A stretch of 64,000 bases of DNA from Magnetospirillum sulfuroxidans (GCF_018224925.1 NZ_JAGTUF010000004.1:124001-188000), one strand, 5' to 3'; shown: positions 45,907 through 54,598, counted from the first letter of the stretch. A program made the numbers and translations. The notes: generated by a model not told the origin, from the sequence alone.

Positions 45907-46275
45907 GTGGTGGTCAAGAAAACAGTTCTTCTGGTTGACGACAGCCGGGTCGCACGCATGATGACGCGCCGGATGATCGAAACCGATCGGCCGGGTTGGG
46001 TCGTGGTCGAAGCCGCGACCGGCGAGGAAGCCTTGGAAGTTTACGCCCGCGTCTTGCCCGACTTCGTCATCATGGATGTCAACATGCCCGGCATGGGCGG
46101 CATCGAGGCGACACGACGACTGAAATCGGTTTATCCCCAGGCGCAGGTGACCATGCTGACCGCCAACATCCAAGACCCGGTGCGCGATCAGGCCGAGGAA
46201 ATGGGTGTCGGTTTCATGTCCAAGCCGGTGCGGGGCGATGTGTTGATGGCGTTTCTGAGCGTGGATGAAGCATGA
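45907..46275 (+). CDS. CheY-like single-domain response regulator
   Basis: A 122-residue receiver domain with the acidic pair VDDS, acceptor Asp in FVIMDVNMPGMGG (core IMDVNMP), Thr in TMLTANI and Lys in MSKPV. The start is GTG, with AAGGAG 6 nt upstream; a second GTG follows directly. Its stop codon overlaps the CheC-type phosphatase start (ATGA), so the protein is probably a substrate of that phosphatase. The third gene encodes a PAS/GGDEF/EAL protein, suggesting that phosphorylation here feeds c-di-GMP control rather than, or as well as, the flagellar motor. Confidence 0.92.
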   Translation: MVVKKTVLLVDDSRVARMMTRRMIETDRPGWVVVEAATGEEALEVYARVLPDFVIMDVNMPGMGGIEATRRLKSVYPQAQVTMLTANIQDPVRDQAEEMGVGFMSKPVRGDVLMAFLSVDEA

Positions 46276-46904
46276 CCGACTTTCTTAACGACGTTCAGCG
46301 CGACGCGGTCACCGAAATCATCAACATCGCCATTGGCCAAGCCGCTTCGGCCCTGTCGCAATTGGTCGAGGACGAGGTTCGCCTGTCGGTGCCGCTGGTC
46401 CATTTCCTCACCCCGGATCAGGCGGCGGCGCGGCTGGACGAAGAAACCGGCGGCGGCGAATCGGTGGCGGTGCGGCAATCCTTCCAGGGCCGCTTCAACG
46501 GCGATATCTTGCTGATTTTCCCCGAACGCCGCAGCTTGCATCTGGTGCGGCAGATGTTGGGCGATGACCTGCCGGTGGACCAGTTGACCGAACTGGAACA
46601 AGAAGCGTTGATGGAAGTGGGCAACATCATTCTCAACGCTTGCCTGGGCTCTTTGGCCAATCAGTTGGGCATGGGGGTGGAAAGCTCGTTGCCCAGCTAT
46701 ATTCGGGGGCGTGGCGGCCGTATTCTCGACAATGGCGAGCGCCGCCCCCACGATGTTTCGGAAATGGTCATGTTCCTGCATGTGGATTTCGCCGTGAAAA
46801 CCAAGGATGTTCACGGTTATCTGGCTTTTGTCATGGACATCACCTCGGCCCACCACTTTGTCGATGCCGTCCATGCCTATGTCCTGGCTCAGCTCGGAGA
46901 GTAA
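46272..46904 (+). CDS. CheC/CheX-type CheY-P phosphatase
   Basis: A 210-residue protein of the CheC/FliY/CheX family. Both phosphatase motifs (D/S-x3-E-x2-N) are visible: DAVTEIIN near residue 11 and EALMEVGN near residue 115, the latter with Glu at the first position. Two active sites point to a CheC-like fold. CheD is not nearby. It overlaps the receiver gene by ATGA and precedes the GGDEF-EAL gene by 9 nt, implying one operon and a dedicated receiver-phosphatase pair. Confidence 0.88.
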   Translation: MTDFLNDVQRDAVTEIINIAIGQAASALSQLVEDEVRLSVPLVHFLTPDQAAARLDEETGGGESVAVRQSFQGRFNGDILLIFPERRSLHLVRQMLGDDLPVDQLTELEQEALMEVGNIILNACLGSLANQLGMGVESSLPSYIRGRGGRILDNGERRPHDVSEMVMFLHVDFAVKTKDVHGYLAFVMDITSAHHFVDAVHAYVLAQLGE

Positions 46905-46913
46905 GATCATCGC

Positions 46914-49436
46914 ATGCCAGGAATAGCTCCCGATCACATATTGCGGACAATCACCGATGCCGGCGAAATCGGCATCGTGTTGATTGGCCAGGACGGCAAG
47001 GTCGTGCTGTGGAATGCCTGGATGGCCAAGGCCTCGGGTATCGCCGCCGAGGCGGCTCTGGGCACCCGGCTCCATGAACTATTCCCGCAATTGGCGGGAG
47101 CGCGGGTTATCGCCGCCGTGGACGAGGCGCTGAACGGCGGTCTGTCGGCCATTTTATCATCGTCGATCAACAAACGCCTGTTTCCCCTGCGTCACGAAGG
47201 CCGTGCCCCCGGCAAGGTCGAACCCATGCAGCAGATCGTCGCCGTCAAGCCGGTGGCGGCGGCCAAGGGCGAGCGCGACTGCCTGGTCCAGGTGTTCGAC
47301 GTCACCACCATGAGCCACCGCGAGGCGCTGCTGCGCCAGCAGGCCCGCACCATGCAGGCCTTGGCGGAAAATTACCGCCTCTCCGAACTGCACAATCGCG
47401 CCATCGTCGACAATACCGCCGATGCCATCGTCACCTTTGGCGAGGATGGCGCCATCGGCACCTACAACCCGGCGGCCATCCGTATTTTCGCCTATGACCC
47501 TTATGAAATCGTCGGCAAGTCGGTCGGCGTGCTGATTCCCGAATTGTTGAACGCCGATGGCGCGGTGGAAGCCGGCCGCTTTCTCGATATCCGGGCCGAA
47601 GTGACGGGCCAGCGCAAGATCGGCGCCACCTTTCCGCTGGAATTGTCGCTTAACGCCATGGAATTGGGCGGCCAGCGCCTGTTCGTCGCCATCGCCCACG
47701 ACATCACCGAACGCAAGGCGGCGGAAGCCGAGCTGCGCAAGCAAAAGGAATGGCTGTCCACTCTGATCAACGCCATGCCCGATCTGGTCTGTTTCAAGGA
47801 TGGCCGGGGCAAATGGCTGGTCGCCAATAAATTCTACCTCGATATCGCGGGTCTGGACCGCATCGATTACCACGGCCGGTCTTCCGCCGATCTGGCCCAT
47901 ATGTCGCACAGCTTCGGCGAGTTCATGCTGACCGGATCGCTGTCGGACGAGCGGGCTTGGCAGGAAAAAAAGCCTGTCGCCTACGAAAAGGAACTGCCCA
48001 CCCCCGATGGCGGCACCAAGGTGTTCGACGTCATCAAGATCCCGCTTTACGAAGATGACGGCAGCCGTCGCGGTCTGGTCATGGTCGGGCGCGATGTCAC
48101 CGAACGCAAGCTGGCGGCGGCCCGTATCCACCATCTGGCCCATCACGATTCCCTTACCGGCCTGCCCAACCGGATGCTGTTCCAAGAGCGTCTGCGCACG
48201 GCCCTGGCCCAAGCCAAGCGCCTCGGCCACGCGGTGGCGCTGATGTTCTTGGACCTGGACAAGTTCAAGGACATCAACGACACCCTGGGCCATCATCTGG
48301 GCGATCTGTTGTTGAAAGCGGTGGCCAAACGGCTGTTGCGGTGCGTGCGCGAAACCGACACCGTCGCCCGGCTGGGGGGCGACGAATTCGCCGTGATTCT
48401 GACCAATTTGGAAGATCCCGAAGGCGCCAGCAATGTGGCGGAAGCCATCATCGCCTCGATCAACGAACCCTTTGGCCTGGAAGAGCACGAGGTCAACACC
48501 TCGACCTCCATCGGCATCACCGTCTTCCCCGACGACGCCCCCGATTCCGAGCAATTACTGAAAAACGCCGATCTGGCCATGTTCCGTTCCAAGGCCGAAG
48601 GACGCAACAATTACCATTTCTACGTCACCGAGATGGATGCCGAGATCCAGGCGCGCAAAGTGGTGGAACACGATTTGCGCGTCGCCCTGGGCACCGATCA
48701 GCTGGAAATGCATTATCAACCGTTGATCGAGATGACTACCGGCGAAGTGGTCGGCTGCGAGGCGCTGATCCGCTGGAAGCACCCGACGCGCGGGTGGATC
48801 AGTCCGGTGGAATTCATCCCCATCGCCGAACGGACTGATTTGATCATACCGTTGGGCCGCTGGATCCTGCATCGCTCGTGCCTGCAAGGCCGCGATTGGG
48901 CGCGGGCCGGGTTGCCGCCCCTGAAAATCGCCGTCAACCTGTCGCCGGTGCAATTCAGGAACCACACCGCGCTTCTGGCCATGGTCGCCGACATTTTGGA
49001 TCAGACCGGCTTTCCGCCCGATCTGCTGCAATTGGAAATCACCGAAGGCATCGCCATGCAGAACGTCGAGGCGACGGTGGATGTCTTGCGGCAATTGCGC
49101 GATATGGGGGTGCTGATCTCTATTGATGATTTCGGCACCGGTTATTCATCGCTGAATTATCTCAAGCGCTTCCCGGTGGACAAGCTGAAGATCGACCGTT
49201 CCTTTGTTGTCGATATCGGCCTGCATCCCGACAACGCCGCCGTGGTCAACGCCATCGTCACCTTGGGCCATTCGCTCGGCACCCGCGTCAACGTGGAAGG
49301 GGTGGAAACCATCGAGCAATTGGACTTCCTGAAAACCCACGGCGTCGACGAAGCCCAGGGCTTTTACTTCGCCAAAGCCCTGCCCCCCGATGACTTCGCC
49401 ACCTTCGTTCGCGAAAAAAGCCCCTGGCCGCTATAG
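46914..49436 (+). CDS. Multi-PAS GGDEF-EAL protein
   Basis: An 840-residue protein with three PAS-type regions (about 10-100, 150-270, 280-400), GGDEF (about 410-570) and EAL (about 580-835). The cyclase site RLGGDEF and the inhibitory site RETD are intact; the phosphodiesterase site has CEALIRW, LEITEGIAM and DDFGTGYSS. It has no membrane segment, so sensing is cytosolic. GGAGAG lies 12 nt before the ATG. It is the last gene of the receiver/CheC operon and its end overlaps the convergent mmdB-like gene by 6 nt. Confidence 0.92.
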   Translation: MPGIAPDHILRTITDAGEIGIVLIGQDGKVVLWNAWMAKASGIAAEAALGTRLHELFPQLAGARVIAAVDEALNGGLSAILSSSINKRLFPLRHEGRAPGKVEPMQQIVAVKPVAAAKGERDCLVQVFDVTTMSHREALLRQQARTMQALAENYRLSELHNRAIVDNTADAIVTFGEDGAIGTYNPAAIRIFAYDPYEIVGKSVGVLIPELLNADGAVEAGRFLDIRAEVTGQRKIGATFPLELSLNAMELGGQRLFVAIAHDITERKAAEAELRKQKEWLSTLINAMPDLVCFKDGRGKWLVANKFYLDIAGLDRIDYHGRSSADLAHMSHSFGEFMLTGSLSDERAWQEKKPVAYEKELPTPDGGTKVFDVIKIPLYEDDGSRRGLVMVGRDVTERKLAAARIHHLAHHDSLTGLPNRMLFQERLRTALAQAKRLGHAVALMFLDLDKFKDINDTLGHHLGDLLLKAVAKRLLRCVRETDTVARLGGDEFAVILTNLEDPEGASNVAEAIIASINEPFGLEEHEVNTSTSIGITVFPDDAPDSEQLLKNADLAMFRSKAEGRNNYHFYVTEMDAEIQARKVVEHDLRVALGTDQLEMHYQPLIEMTTGEVVGCEALIRWKHPTRGWISPVEFIPIAERTDLIIPLGRWILHRSCLQGRDWARAGLPPLKIAVNLSPVQFRNHTALLAMVADILDQTGFPPDLLQLEITEGIAMQNVEATVDVLRQLRDMGVLISIDDFGTGYSSLNYLKRFPVDKLKIDRSFVVDIGLHPDNAAVVNAIVTLGHSLGTRVNVEGVETIEQLDFLKTHGVDEAQGFYFAKALPPDDFATFVREKSPWPL

Positions 49437-50684
49437 CGGGTAAACCGTCTGAATCACGGTGACGTAGATGGCGGCCAGGATGGCGGTGGTGATGACCCCA
49501 GAGATGCTGGCGCCGAGCGCGTGCGGCATGACGATGACGTCGCGGCCGGCTTTCGACACTTCCTTTTGCGCCACCTTGGCGGTGGTGGGAATGCACGACA
49601 CGGCGGCGATGCCGATCACCGGGTTGAACTTCTTGCCCGAGGCAAAATACAGCACATAGCCGCCGATGATGCCGCCGATGCCGGAAATCAGCAACGCCAG
49701 CACCCCCAGCACCAGCAGGATCAGCACTTGCGGGTCAAGGATCAGCCGCGCTTCGCACAGCACGCCCAACAGCAGCCCCAGGAAGAAGGTCCCGCCATAC
49801 AGAAACACCCCGCCCAGCAGGTCGATATAGGGCACCAAATTGCTTTCGCGGATGATGACGCCAAGGAACAGGCACATGATCAGCGGCGACGCCACCGGGA
49901 ACAGCAGCGACAGCAAGATGCACAAGGTCACGGAGAACGCGATCTTCTGGCCCGAGGTGATCGGCCGGCGCGGCTTTTCCACCGGCATGGGCAGGGCGCG
50001 CAAGCGCTTGGGGATCAACAATCGGATCAGATAGGGATAGCCGCCATAGGTCAGGCCCAGATAGAGATAGGCGACCACGGTGATCGGCACGAATAATTCG
50101 CGCGCCAGGGACAACGAGGTAAACAGCACCATCGGCCCATCGGCGCCGCCGATAATGGCGACAGAGGCCGCCTGCCCCGGCGTCAGGCCCATGGCGATGG
50201 CGATGGGATAAATGACGATGGTGCCCAATTCGCCGAACAGGGCCAAGATCATGCTTTGAAACGGCCGCGCCATCACATAACCGACATCCAGCAAAATGCC
50301 GATGCCCAAAAAGACGATGCAGGCGATCAAGCCGTTACTGAAGGTGAAGGTATAGATCGGTTGCAGCCAGTTGATTTGCAAAATATTCATCAGCGCCGTC
50401 GCCTGCGCCGCATCATTGGCTCCGGCCAAGGCATCGACGAAAATCTGGTTGGGGCCGGCCCGCAACCAGCCGCCTTCGGGGACGAACAGAACGGCGGCGT
50501 TGATGGTCGCCATCCCCAAGCCCATGGGGATCATCAGCAACGCTTCCAGAACCCCCTTTTTGCCCAGATAGATCAGCACCACACCCAGGGCGATCAGCAC
50601 CAGACGCATGATCAGGACGCTTGGCTCCGCCGCCGCCAGGGTGGCGATGCCTTGAAACAGGTCCAGAGGGTTCAGGCGTTCCAT
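49431..50684 (-). CDS. mmdB: Decarboxylase beta subunit, OadB/MmdB family Na+ pump
   Basis: A 417-residue integral membrane protein of the OadB/MmdB/GcdB family, which couples decarboxylation of carboxybiotin to Na+ export. Hallmarks: PMGLGMATINAA (core PMGLGMATIN), GLIACIVFLGIGILLDVGY (core LIACIVFLGIG), SVAIIGGADGPM (core IIGGADGPM) with the essential Asp, FPVASPLI, and GIAAVSCIPTTAKVAQ (core AAVSCIPTTAKV). GGAGAG is 7 nt from the ATG. It is the last of four genes in the order CT-gamma/delta-biotin carrier-beta, the mmdADCB arrangement. Confidence 0.92.
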   Translation of the reverse strand: MERLNPLDLFQGIATLAAAEPSVLIMRLVLIALGVVLIYLGKKGVLEALLMIPMGLGMATINAAVLFVPEGGWLRAGPNQIFVDALAGANDAAQATALMNILQINWLQPIYTFTFSNGLIACIVFLGIGILLDVGYVMARPFQSMILALFGELGTIVIYPIAIAMGLTPGQAASVAIIGGADGPMVLFTSLSLARELFVPITVVAYLYLGLTYGGYPYLIRLLIPKRLRALPMPVEKPRRPITSGQKIAFSVTLCILLSLLFPVASPLIMCLFLGVIIRESNLVPYIDLLGGVFLYGGTFFLGLLLGVLCEARLILDPQVLILLVLGVLALLISGIGGIIGGYVLYFASGKKFNPVIGIAAVSCIPTTAKVAQKEVSKAGRDVIVMPHALGASISGVITTAILAAIYVTVIQTVYPL

Positions 50685-50699
50685 CGTGGCTCTCCGCCC

Positions 50700-51101
50700 T
50701 TAACCAATGCTCAGCAGCACATGCCCGGCATCCACGGCCTGGCCGGGAGTCACCGCGATGGCGGTCACCGTGCCGCCGCGATGGGCATGAACCGGAGTCT
50801 TCATCTTCATCGCTTCGATCACCGCGATCTTGTCGCCATCGGCCACCGTCTGACCGACGCTGACCAAAATGGACTCGACCATTCCGGCCAAGGGGCTGAT
50901 CTCGTCGCCGGCACCGGCCACCGCAGGAGCGGCCGCGGCCACTGGCGGCGGCGCCGCCATGGGCGACGCGGCGACCAACGACGGCACGCCGGTTCCGGCG
51001 ATCGAGGGATAGGTCGGGGCGGCATAACCGTTCTCGGTCAATTCCTCGACCAGCACGTCATAGACTTTTCCCTCGACGGTGATCCGCAGCTTCTTTTGCA
51101 T
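50700..51101 (-). CDS. mmdC: Biotin carboxyl carrier subunit of the decarboxylase
   Basis: A 133-residue biotinyl carrier. The N-terminal part (MQKKLRITVEGKVYDVLVEEL; core ITVEGKVYDVLVEE) is typical of acyl-CoA decarboxylase gamma subunits. A flexible Ala/Pro linker leads to a biotinyl domain with the acceptor Lys in IEAMKMKTP and the following HAHRGGTV. It shuttles CO2 from the carboxyltransferase to the membrane beta subunit. AAGGA lies about 8 nt before the ATG. Located between mmdD-like and mmdB-like genes. Confidence 0.92.
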   Translation of the reverse strand: MQKKLRITVEGKVYDVLVEELTENGYAAPTYPSIAGTGVPSLVAASPMAAPPPVAAAAPAVAGAGDEISPLAGMVESILVSVGQTVADGDKIAVIEAMKMKTPVHAHRGGTVTAIAVTPGQAVDAGHVLLSIG

Positions 51102-51121
51102 GGAGCGGTCCTTAATGCGGG

Positions 51122-51487
51122 CTAGTGATGGGTGGACGGATGATGCGAACCGTGCTGGGCGAAACGCCCTTCGGCCGACCACCCGGCGGCACCGGCATTG
51201 CTGCCGATGTGCAAGATGCGATGGGCGCCGACCATGGCGTGGGCGCAGGCGGCGATGACCACCAGATGGTGGGGGGGAACGTCCGCCGCCACGGCCTGAG
51301 CCTGGGCCTGAGCCTGAGCCGGGGTCGGGGCCGGGGCCGGTTTCGCCATCCCGGCGCCCGGCGCGGCGGCGGCGCGGTCCGTCCAGGATAAAAGGCCGAC
51401 GATCCCCTTGATCAGCAACGCCGCCAACAAGGCGATGAAGATGCCCAATCCATAGACGATCAGCGACAGGTTAAGTGCTTCTGGCAC
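51122..51487 (-). CDS. mmdD: OadG/MmdD-like membrane-anchor subunit
   Basis: A 121-residue protein with one N-terminal membrane helix (about 7-34: LIVYGLGIFIALLAALLIKGIVG, core GLGIFIALLAALLIKG), then a Pro/Ala/Gln-rich linker with AQAQAQAQAVAAD, and a His-rich C-terminus (GSHHPSTHH). OadG-type subunits anchor the carboxyltransferase to the membrane and bind zinc through C-terminal histidines. The start is GTG, shortly after AAGGGGGAA. Sequence conservation in this family is weak, so the call depends on operon position and topology. Confidence 0.8.
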   Translation of the reverse strand: MPEALNLSLIVYGLGIFIALLAALLIKGIVGLLSWTDRAAAAPGAGMAKPAPAPTPAQAQAQAQAVAADVPPHHLVVIAACAHAMVGAHRILHIGSNAGAAGWSAEGRFAQHGSHHPSTHH

Positions 51488-51511
51488 CGTATTCCCCCTT
51501 GCTATCCGGCC

Positions 51512-53065
51512 TTACAGCGGGATGTTGCCATGTTTCTTCGGCGGCCGGATCTCGCGCTTGGCCAGCGATTTGCGCAACGCCAAGGCAAGAATGCCACGGG
51601 TTTCCGACGGCATGATGACGTCGGTGATATAGCCTTGCGCCGCCGACAGATAGGGGGAGGCGAATTCCTCGCGGTAGCTGGCGGCCAGTTCCTTGGCCTT
51701 GGCCCGACGGTCCTCGGCCTCGCCCAATTCCTTGCGATACAAGATGTTGATGGCGCCTTCGGCCCCCATCACCGCGATTTCGGCGGTCGGCCAAGCCAAC
51801 ACCCAATCGGCCCCCATTTCCTGGCTGCACATGGCCAGATACGAACCACCATAGGCCTTGCGCAAGATAACGGTGATCTTGGGCACGGTGGCCGAGCCAT
51901 AGGCAAACAGCATCTTGGCGCCGTGGCGGATGATCCCGCCGCGTTCCTGCTCGATCCCCGGCAGGAAGCCGGGCACGTCGACCAAGGTGACCAGCGGAAT
52001 ATTGAAGACGTTGCAGAACCGGACGAAACGGGCGCCCTTGTCCGAGGCGTTGATGTCCAGCGCCCCGGCCATTTCCGCCGGCTGATTGGCGATGATGCCG
52101 GTGACGATGCCGCCGATGCGGCTTAGACCGACGATCAGATTACGAGCCCAGCCGGCATGGACTTCCAAAAACGACCCTTCATCGACGATGCGGGCGATGA
52201 CTTCGCGCACATTCATCGGCTCGGACGGATCGTCGGGGACCAGGGCGTCAAGGATCGGATCCGCTTCCACCGGAATGTCCGGCCATGGCTGATGCGGCGG
52301 GTCCTCGGTGTTGTTGGCCGGCAGATAAGACAGCAGCGCCCGGGCGATATCCACCGCGTGCTGGTCATTCTCGGCGACGAAATGGGCGTTGCCGCTGACG
52401 GTGGCATGCATGTCGGCGCTGCCGACCTGATCCATGGTATAGGCCTGACCGGTGACCGCCTTGATCACTTCCGGCCCAGTGATGAACATATGGGCGTTGT
52501 GCCGGGTCATGATGACGAAATCCATCAAGGCCGGCGAATAGGCGGCGCCACCGGCGCACGGCCCCAGCACCAGGGCGATCTGCGGCACCACACCCGACAG
52601 CAGGACGTTCTGATAGAACACCTGACCATAGCCGGACAAGGCGTCGACGCCTTCTTGAATGCGGGCGCCGCCGGAATCCTTGCACGCCACCAGCGGCACG
52701 CCCATTTTCAGCGCGTATTGCATGGCCGTCACCAGCTTTTGCGCGTGCATCTTGCCCAAGGTTCCGGCGCTGACGGCGAAATCCTGGCTGAAGGCTGAAA
52801 CCTGGCGACCATTGACGAAGCCATTGCCGACGATCACCCCATCCGAGGGCAATTCCTTATCGGCCATGCCGAAAGCGGTGGCATGGTGGCGCACATGCAT
52901 GCCGGTTTCCTGGAAGGTGCCGGGATCGAACAGCACCCCCAGCCGCTCGCGCGCGGTCAGCAAGCCTTTGTCGTGACGCTCTTGCGCCTTCTTCGCGCCG
53001 CCACCGGCCAAGGCCTTTTGGCGCAATTTCTCAAGCTTGTCCGCCAGCCGATTTGCAAGTGGCAT
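51512..53065 (-). CDS. mmdA: Carboxyltransferase (alpha) subunit, methylmalonyl-CoA decarboxylase/propionyl-CoA carboxylase family
   Basis: A 517-residue acyl-CoA carboxyltransferase with two crotonase-like domains. Motifs: LLTARERLGVLFDPGTF (core TARERLGVLFDPG), CKDSGGARIQEGVDAL (core DSGGARIQEG), GPCAGGAAYSPALMDF (core GPCAGGAAYSP), PLVTLVDVPGFLPGIEQE (core VDVPGFLPG) and WAGN-like WPTAEIAVMGAEGA (core AEIAVMGAEGA). In isolation this could be a propionyl-CoA carboxylase beta subunit, but no biotin carboxylase gene is present and a Na+-pump beta subunit is, so decarboxylation of methylmalonyl-CoA or a related acyl-CoA is preferred. AAGGGCGG fixes ATG 53065. Confidence 0.9.
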   Translation of the reverse strand: MPLANRLADKLEKLRQKALAGGGAKKAQERHDKGLLTARERLGVLFDPGTFQETGMHVRHHATAFGMADKELPSDGVIVGNGFVNGRQVSAFSQDFAVSAGTLGKMHAQKLVTAMQYALKMGVPLVACKDSGGARIQEGVDALSGYGQVFYQNVLLSGVVPQIALVLGPCAGGAAYSPALMDFVIMTRHNAHMFITGPEVIKAVTGQAYTMDQVGSADMHATVSGNAHFVAENDQHAVDIARALLSYLPANNTEDPPHQPWPDIPVEADPILDALVPDDPSEPMNVREVIARIVDEGSFLEVHAGWARNLIVGLSRIGGIVTGIIANQPAEMAGALDINASDKGARFVRFCNVFNIPLVTLVDVPGFLPGIEQERGGIIRHGAKMLFAYGSATVPKITVILRKAYGGSYLAMCSQEMGADWVLAWPTAEIAVMGAEGAINILYRKELGEAEDRRAKAKELAASYREEFASPYLSAAQGYITDVIMPSETRGILALALRKSLAKREIRPPKKHGNIPL

Positions 53066-53150
53066 CAGTATCCGCCCTTTGGTTGCCTTGCCGGGATGGT
53101 AAGGCCATTCACCGCACCGCACAAACGATGAAATGACGACATCGCCCAGA

Positions 53151-54290
53151 TCAATCGGTGAACAGGGTCCGGGCGCCGGCCTCGGCGACGTCGCGGGTCC
53201 CCGTCAACGCCATGGAAATATCCAGTTCCTGGCGGATCACCCTTAGAACGGCGTCAACGCCGCGCCGGCCGTCGGCCCCCAATCCATAGAGAAAGGCCCG
53301 GCCAACCATGGTCGCCGAAGCCCCCAGGGCCAGCGCCTTCAAGACGTCCTGGCCGCTGCGCACCCCGCCGTCGAACAAAATATCGGCGCGGCCTTTCACC
53401 GCCGCCACCACCCCCGGCAAAGCGGCGATAGAGGATGGCCCGCTATCCAGCTGACGACCGCCATGGTTGGAAACGACGATGGCATCGGCACCGGCATCGA
53501 TGGCGGCACGGGCGTCATCGGGATCGGTCACCCCCTTGATCACCAGCTTGCCCGGCCACAACGACTTGATCCAGGCGATATCGTCCCAGCCGATGGCCGG
53601 TTGGAACTGCCCCATGATCCAGTGCGCCATGGAGGTTCCGCGCGGCTGCGGCGGAATGTGGCCGTCCAGATTGCCAAAGGTGAAGCGCCGCCCGGCCAGC
53701 AAACGCAATCCCCAGGCCGGCTTGGTCGCCATGTCCAACAGATTGCCCAAGGTCAGCCGGGGCGGGACCGACAGCCCGTTCTTGAGGTCGCGGTGACGCT
53801 GACCGGTGACCGGCAGATCGACGGTGACGACCAAGGCCGCGCATTGGGCGGCGGCGGCGCGGGCAATCAGGCTGGCGACGAAATCGCGGTCCTTCATCAG
53901 ATAAAGCTGGAACCAAAATGGCCGGACGGCAGCGGCCGCCACCTCTTCAATCGAGCAGATGGACACGGTGGACAGGCAGAACGGCACCCCCGCCGCATCC
54001 GCCGCCTGCGCCGCCAGCACCTCGCCCCGCGCATGGACCAGACCGGCCAGACCGGTCGGGGCGATAACCACCGGCATGGCGGCCGAACTCCCGGCGATGG
54101 TGCAAGCCATATTGCGCCCCGACACATCGACCATCACCCGCTGTCGCAGACGGATGGCGTCCAGGTCGCGGCGATTGGCGGTCAGGGTCAGCTCGTCATA
54201 CGAGCCGCCATCGACGTAATCGAAGATCGCCCGTGGAATGCGTCGCCGCGCCAGACGGCGCAAATCGTCGGTACAGGTGATCACGGTCAT
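53151..54290 (-). CDS. lldD: FMN-dependent alpha-hydroxyacid dehydrogenase (L-lactate dehydrogenase type)
   Basis: A 379-residue TIM-barrel FMN enzyme oxidising L-2-hydroxyacids, most likely L-lactate, and passing electrons to the respiratory chain. Motifs: FDYVDGGSYDELTL (core FDYVDGGSYDE), MPVVIAPTGLAGL (core VIAPTGLAGL), FWFQLYLMKDRDF (core WFQLYLMKD), VTVDLPVTGQRHRDLKNG (core TVDLPVTGQRHRD), the catalytic SNHGGRQLDSGPSS (core SNHGGRQLD) and FDGGVRSGQDVLKAL (core DGGVRSGQD). ATG 54290 follows GGAG by about 9 nt. Mandelate or glycolate specificity is not excluded. It lies 85 bp upstream of the decarboxylase genes on the same strand. Confidence 0.9.
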   Translation of the reverse strand: MTVITCTDDLRRLARRRIPRAIFDYVDGGSYDELTLTANRRDLDAIRLRQRVMVDVSGRNMACTIAGSSAAMPVVIAPTGLAGLVHARGEVLAAQAADAAGVPFCLSTVSICSIEEVAAAAVRPFWFQLYLMKDRDFVASLIARAAAAQCAALVVTVDLPVTGQRHRDLKNGLSVPPRLTLGNLLDMATKPAWGLRLLAGRRFTFGNLDGHIPPQPRGTSMAHWIMGQFQPAIGWDDIAWIKSLWPGKLVIKGVTDPDDARAAIDAGADAIVVSNHGGRQLDSGPSSIAALPGVVAAVKGRADILFDGGVRSGQDVLKALALGASATMVGRAFLYGLGADGRRGVDAVLRVIRQELDISMALTGTRDVAEAGARTLFTD

Positions 54291-54376
54291 GACCGGTGGC
54301 TCCAGCGCGGATCGGACCGACAGTAAAGCAGCAGCCCCCCGACTTGACCACGGGCTTGTTCGCCTGCCCACGATGC

Positions 54377-54391
54377 GGGCATCGCATGCCC
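54377..54391. promoter_or_regulatory. Candidate enhancer-type operator upstream of the sigma-54 promoter
   Basis: GGGCAT-CGC-ATGCCC is a perfect 6-bp inverted repeat; it overlaps a second one, TGCCC-N7-GGGCA (54365-54381). Both lie about 100 nt before the expected start site, a usual distance for an NtrC-like activator. The match to the NtrC consensus is not close. Confidence 0.3.
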
Positions 54392-54454
54392 ATTTGCGCA
54401 GCATCGCCCCCTCTCGACGCCGACGACTTTCTTGAGTTCCCGCCACGTCGGCCC

Positions 54455-54469
54455 TGGCATGGAGCTTGC
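54455..54469 (+). promoter_or_regulatory. Sigma-54 (RpoN) promoter of the guanidine operon
   Basis: TGGCATGGAGCTTGC has the invariant GG-N10-GC and matches TGGCACG-N4-TTGC at all but one defined base. A start about 12 nt downstream (near 54481) would fall just before the riboswitch aptamer, so promoter and leader fit together. Sigma-54 dependence suits nitrogen-limitation control. Confidence 0.7.
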
Positions 54470-54486
54470 GTATACAATGGCCATAA

Positions 54487-54598
54487 CGCGTCTAGGGTTC
54501 CGGCCGCTTGGTGTCTGGTCCGAGAGATGCACTCCCGCCTGCTGGCATCAGGGGGCGGAGCCACGGCGGGATAAAAGCCCGGGAGAGCTGTGCCGCGA
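54487..54598 (+). promoter_or_regulatory. Guanidine-I (ykkC) riboswitch
   Basis: The leader contains the conserved guanidine-I blocks in order: TCTAGGGTTCCGG near the 5' end, CTGGTCCGAGAG in the first stem, a variable GC-rich stem, and the 3' core CGGGATAAAAGCCCGGGAGA. This class binds guanidinium and switches on downstream genes. It precedes genes for guanidine import and degradation. The exact ends of the aptamer are approximate. Confidence 0.93.
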
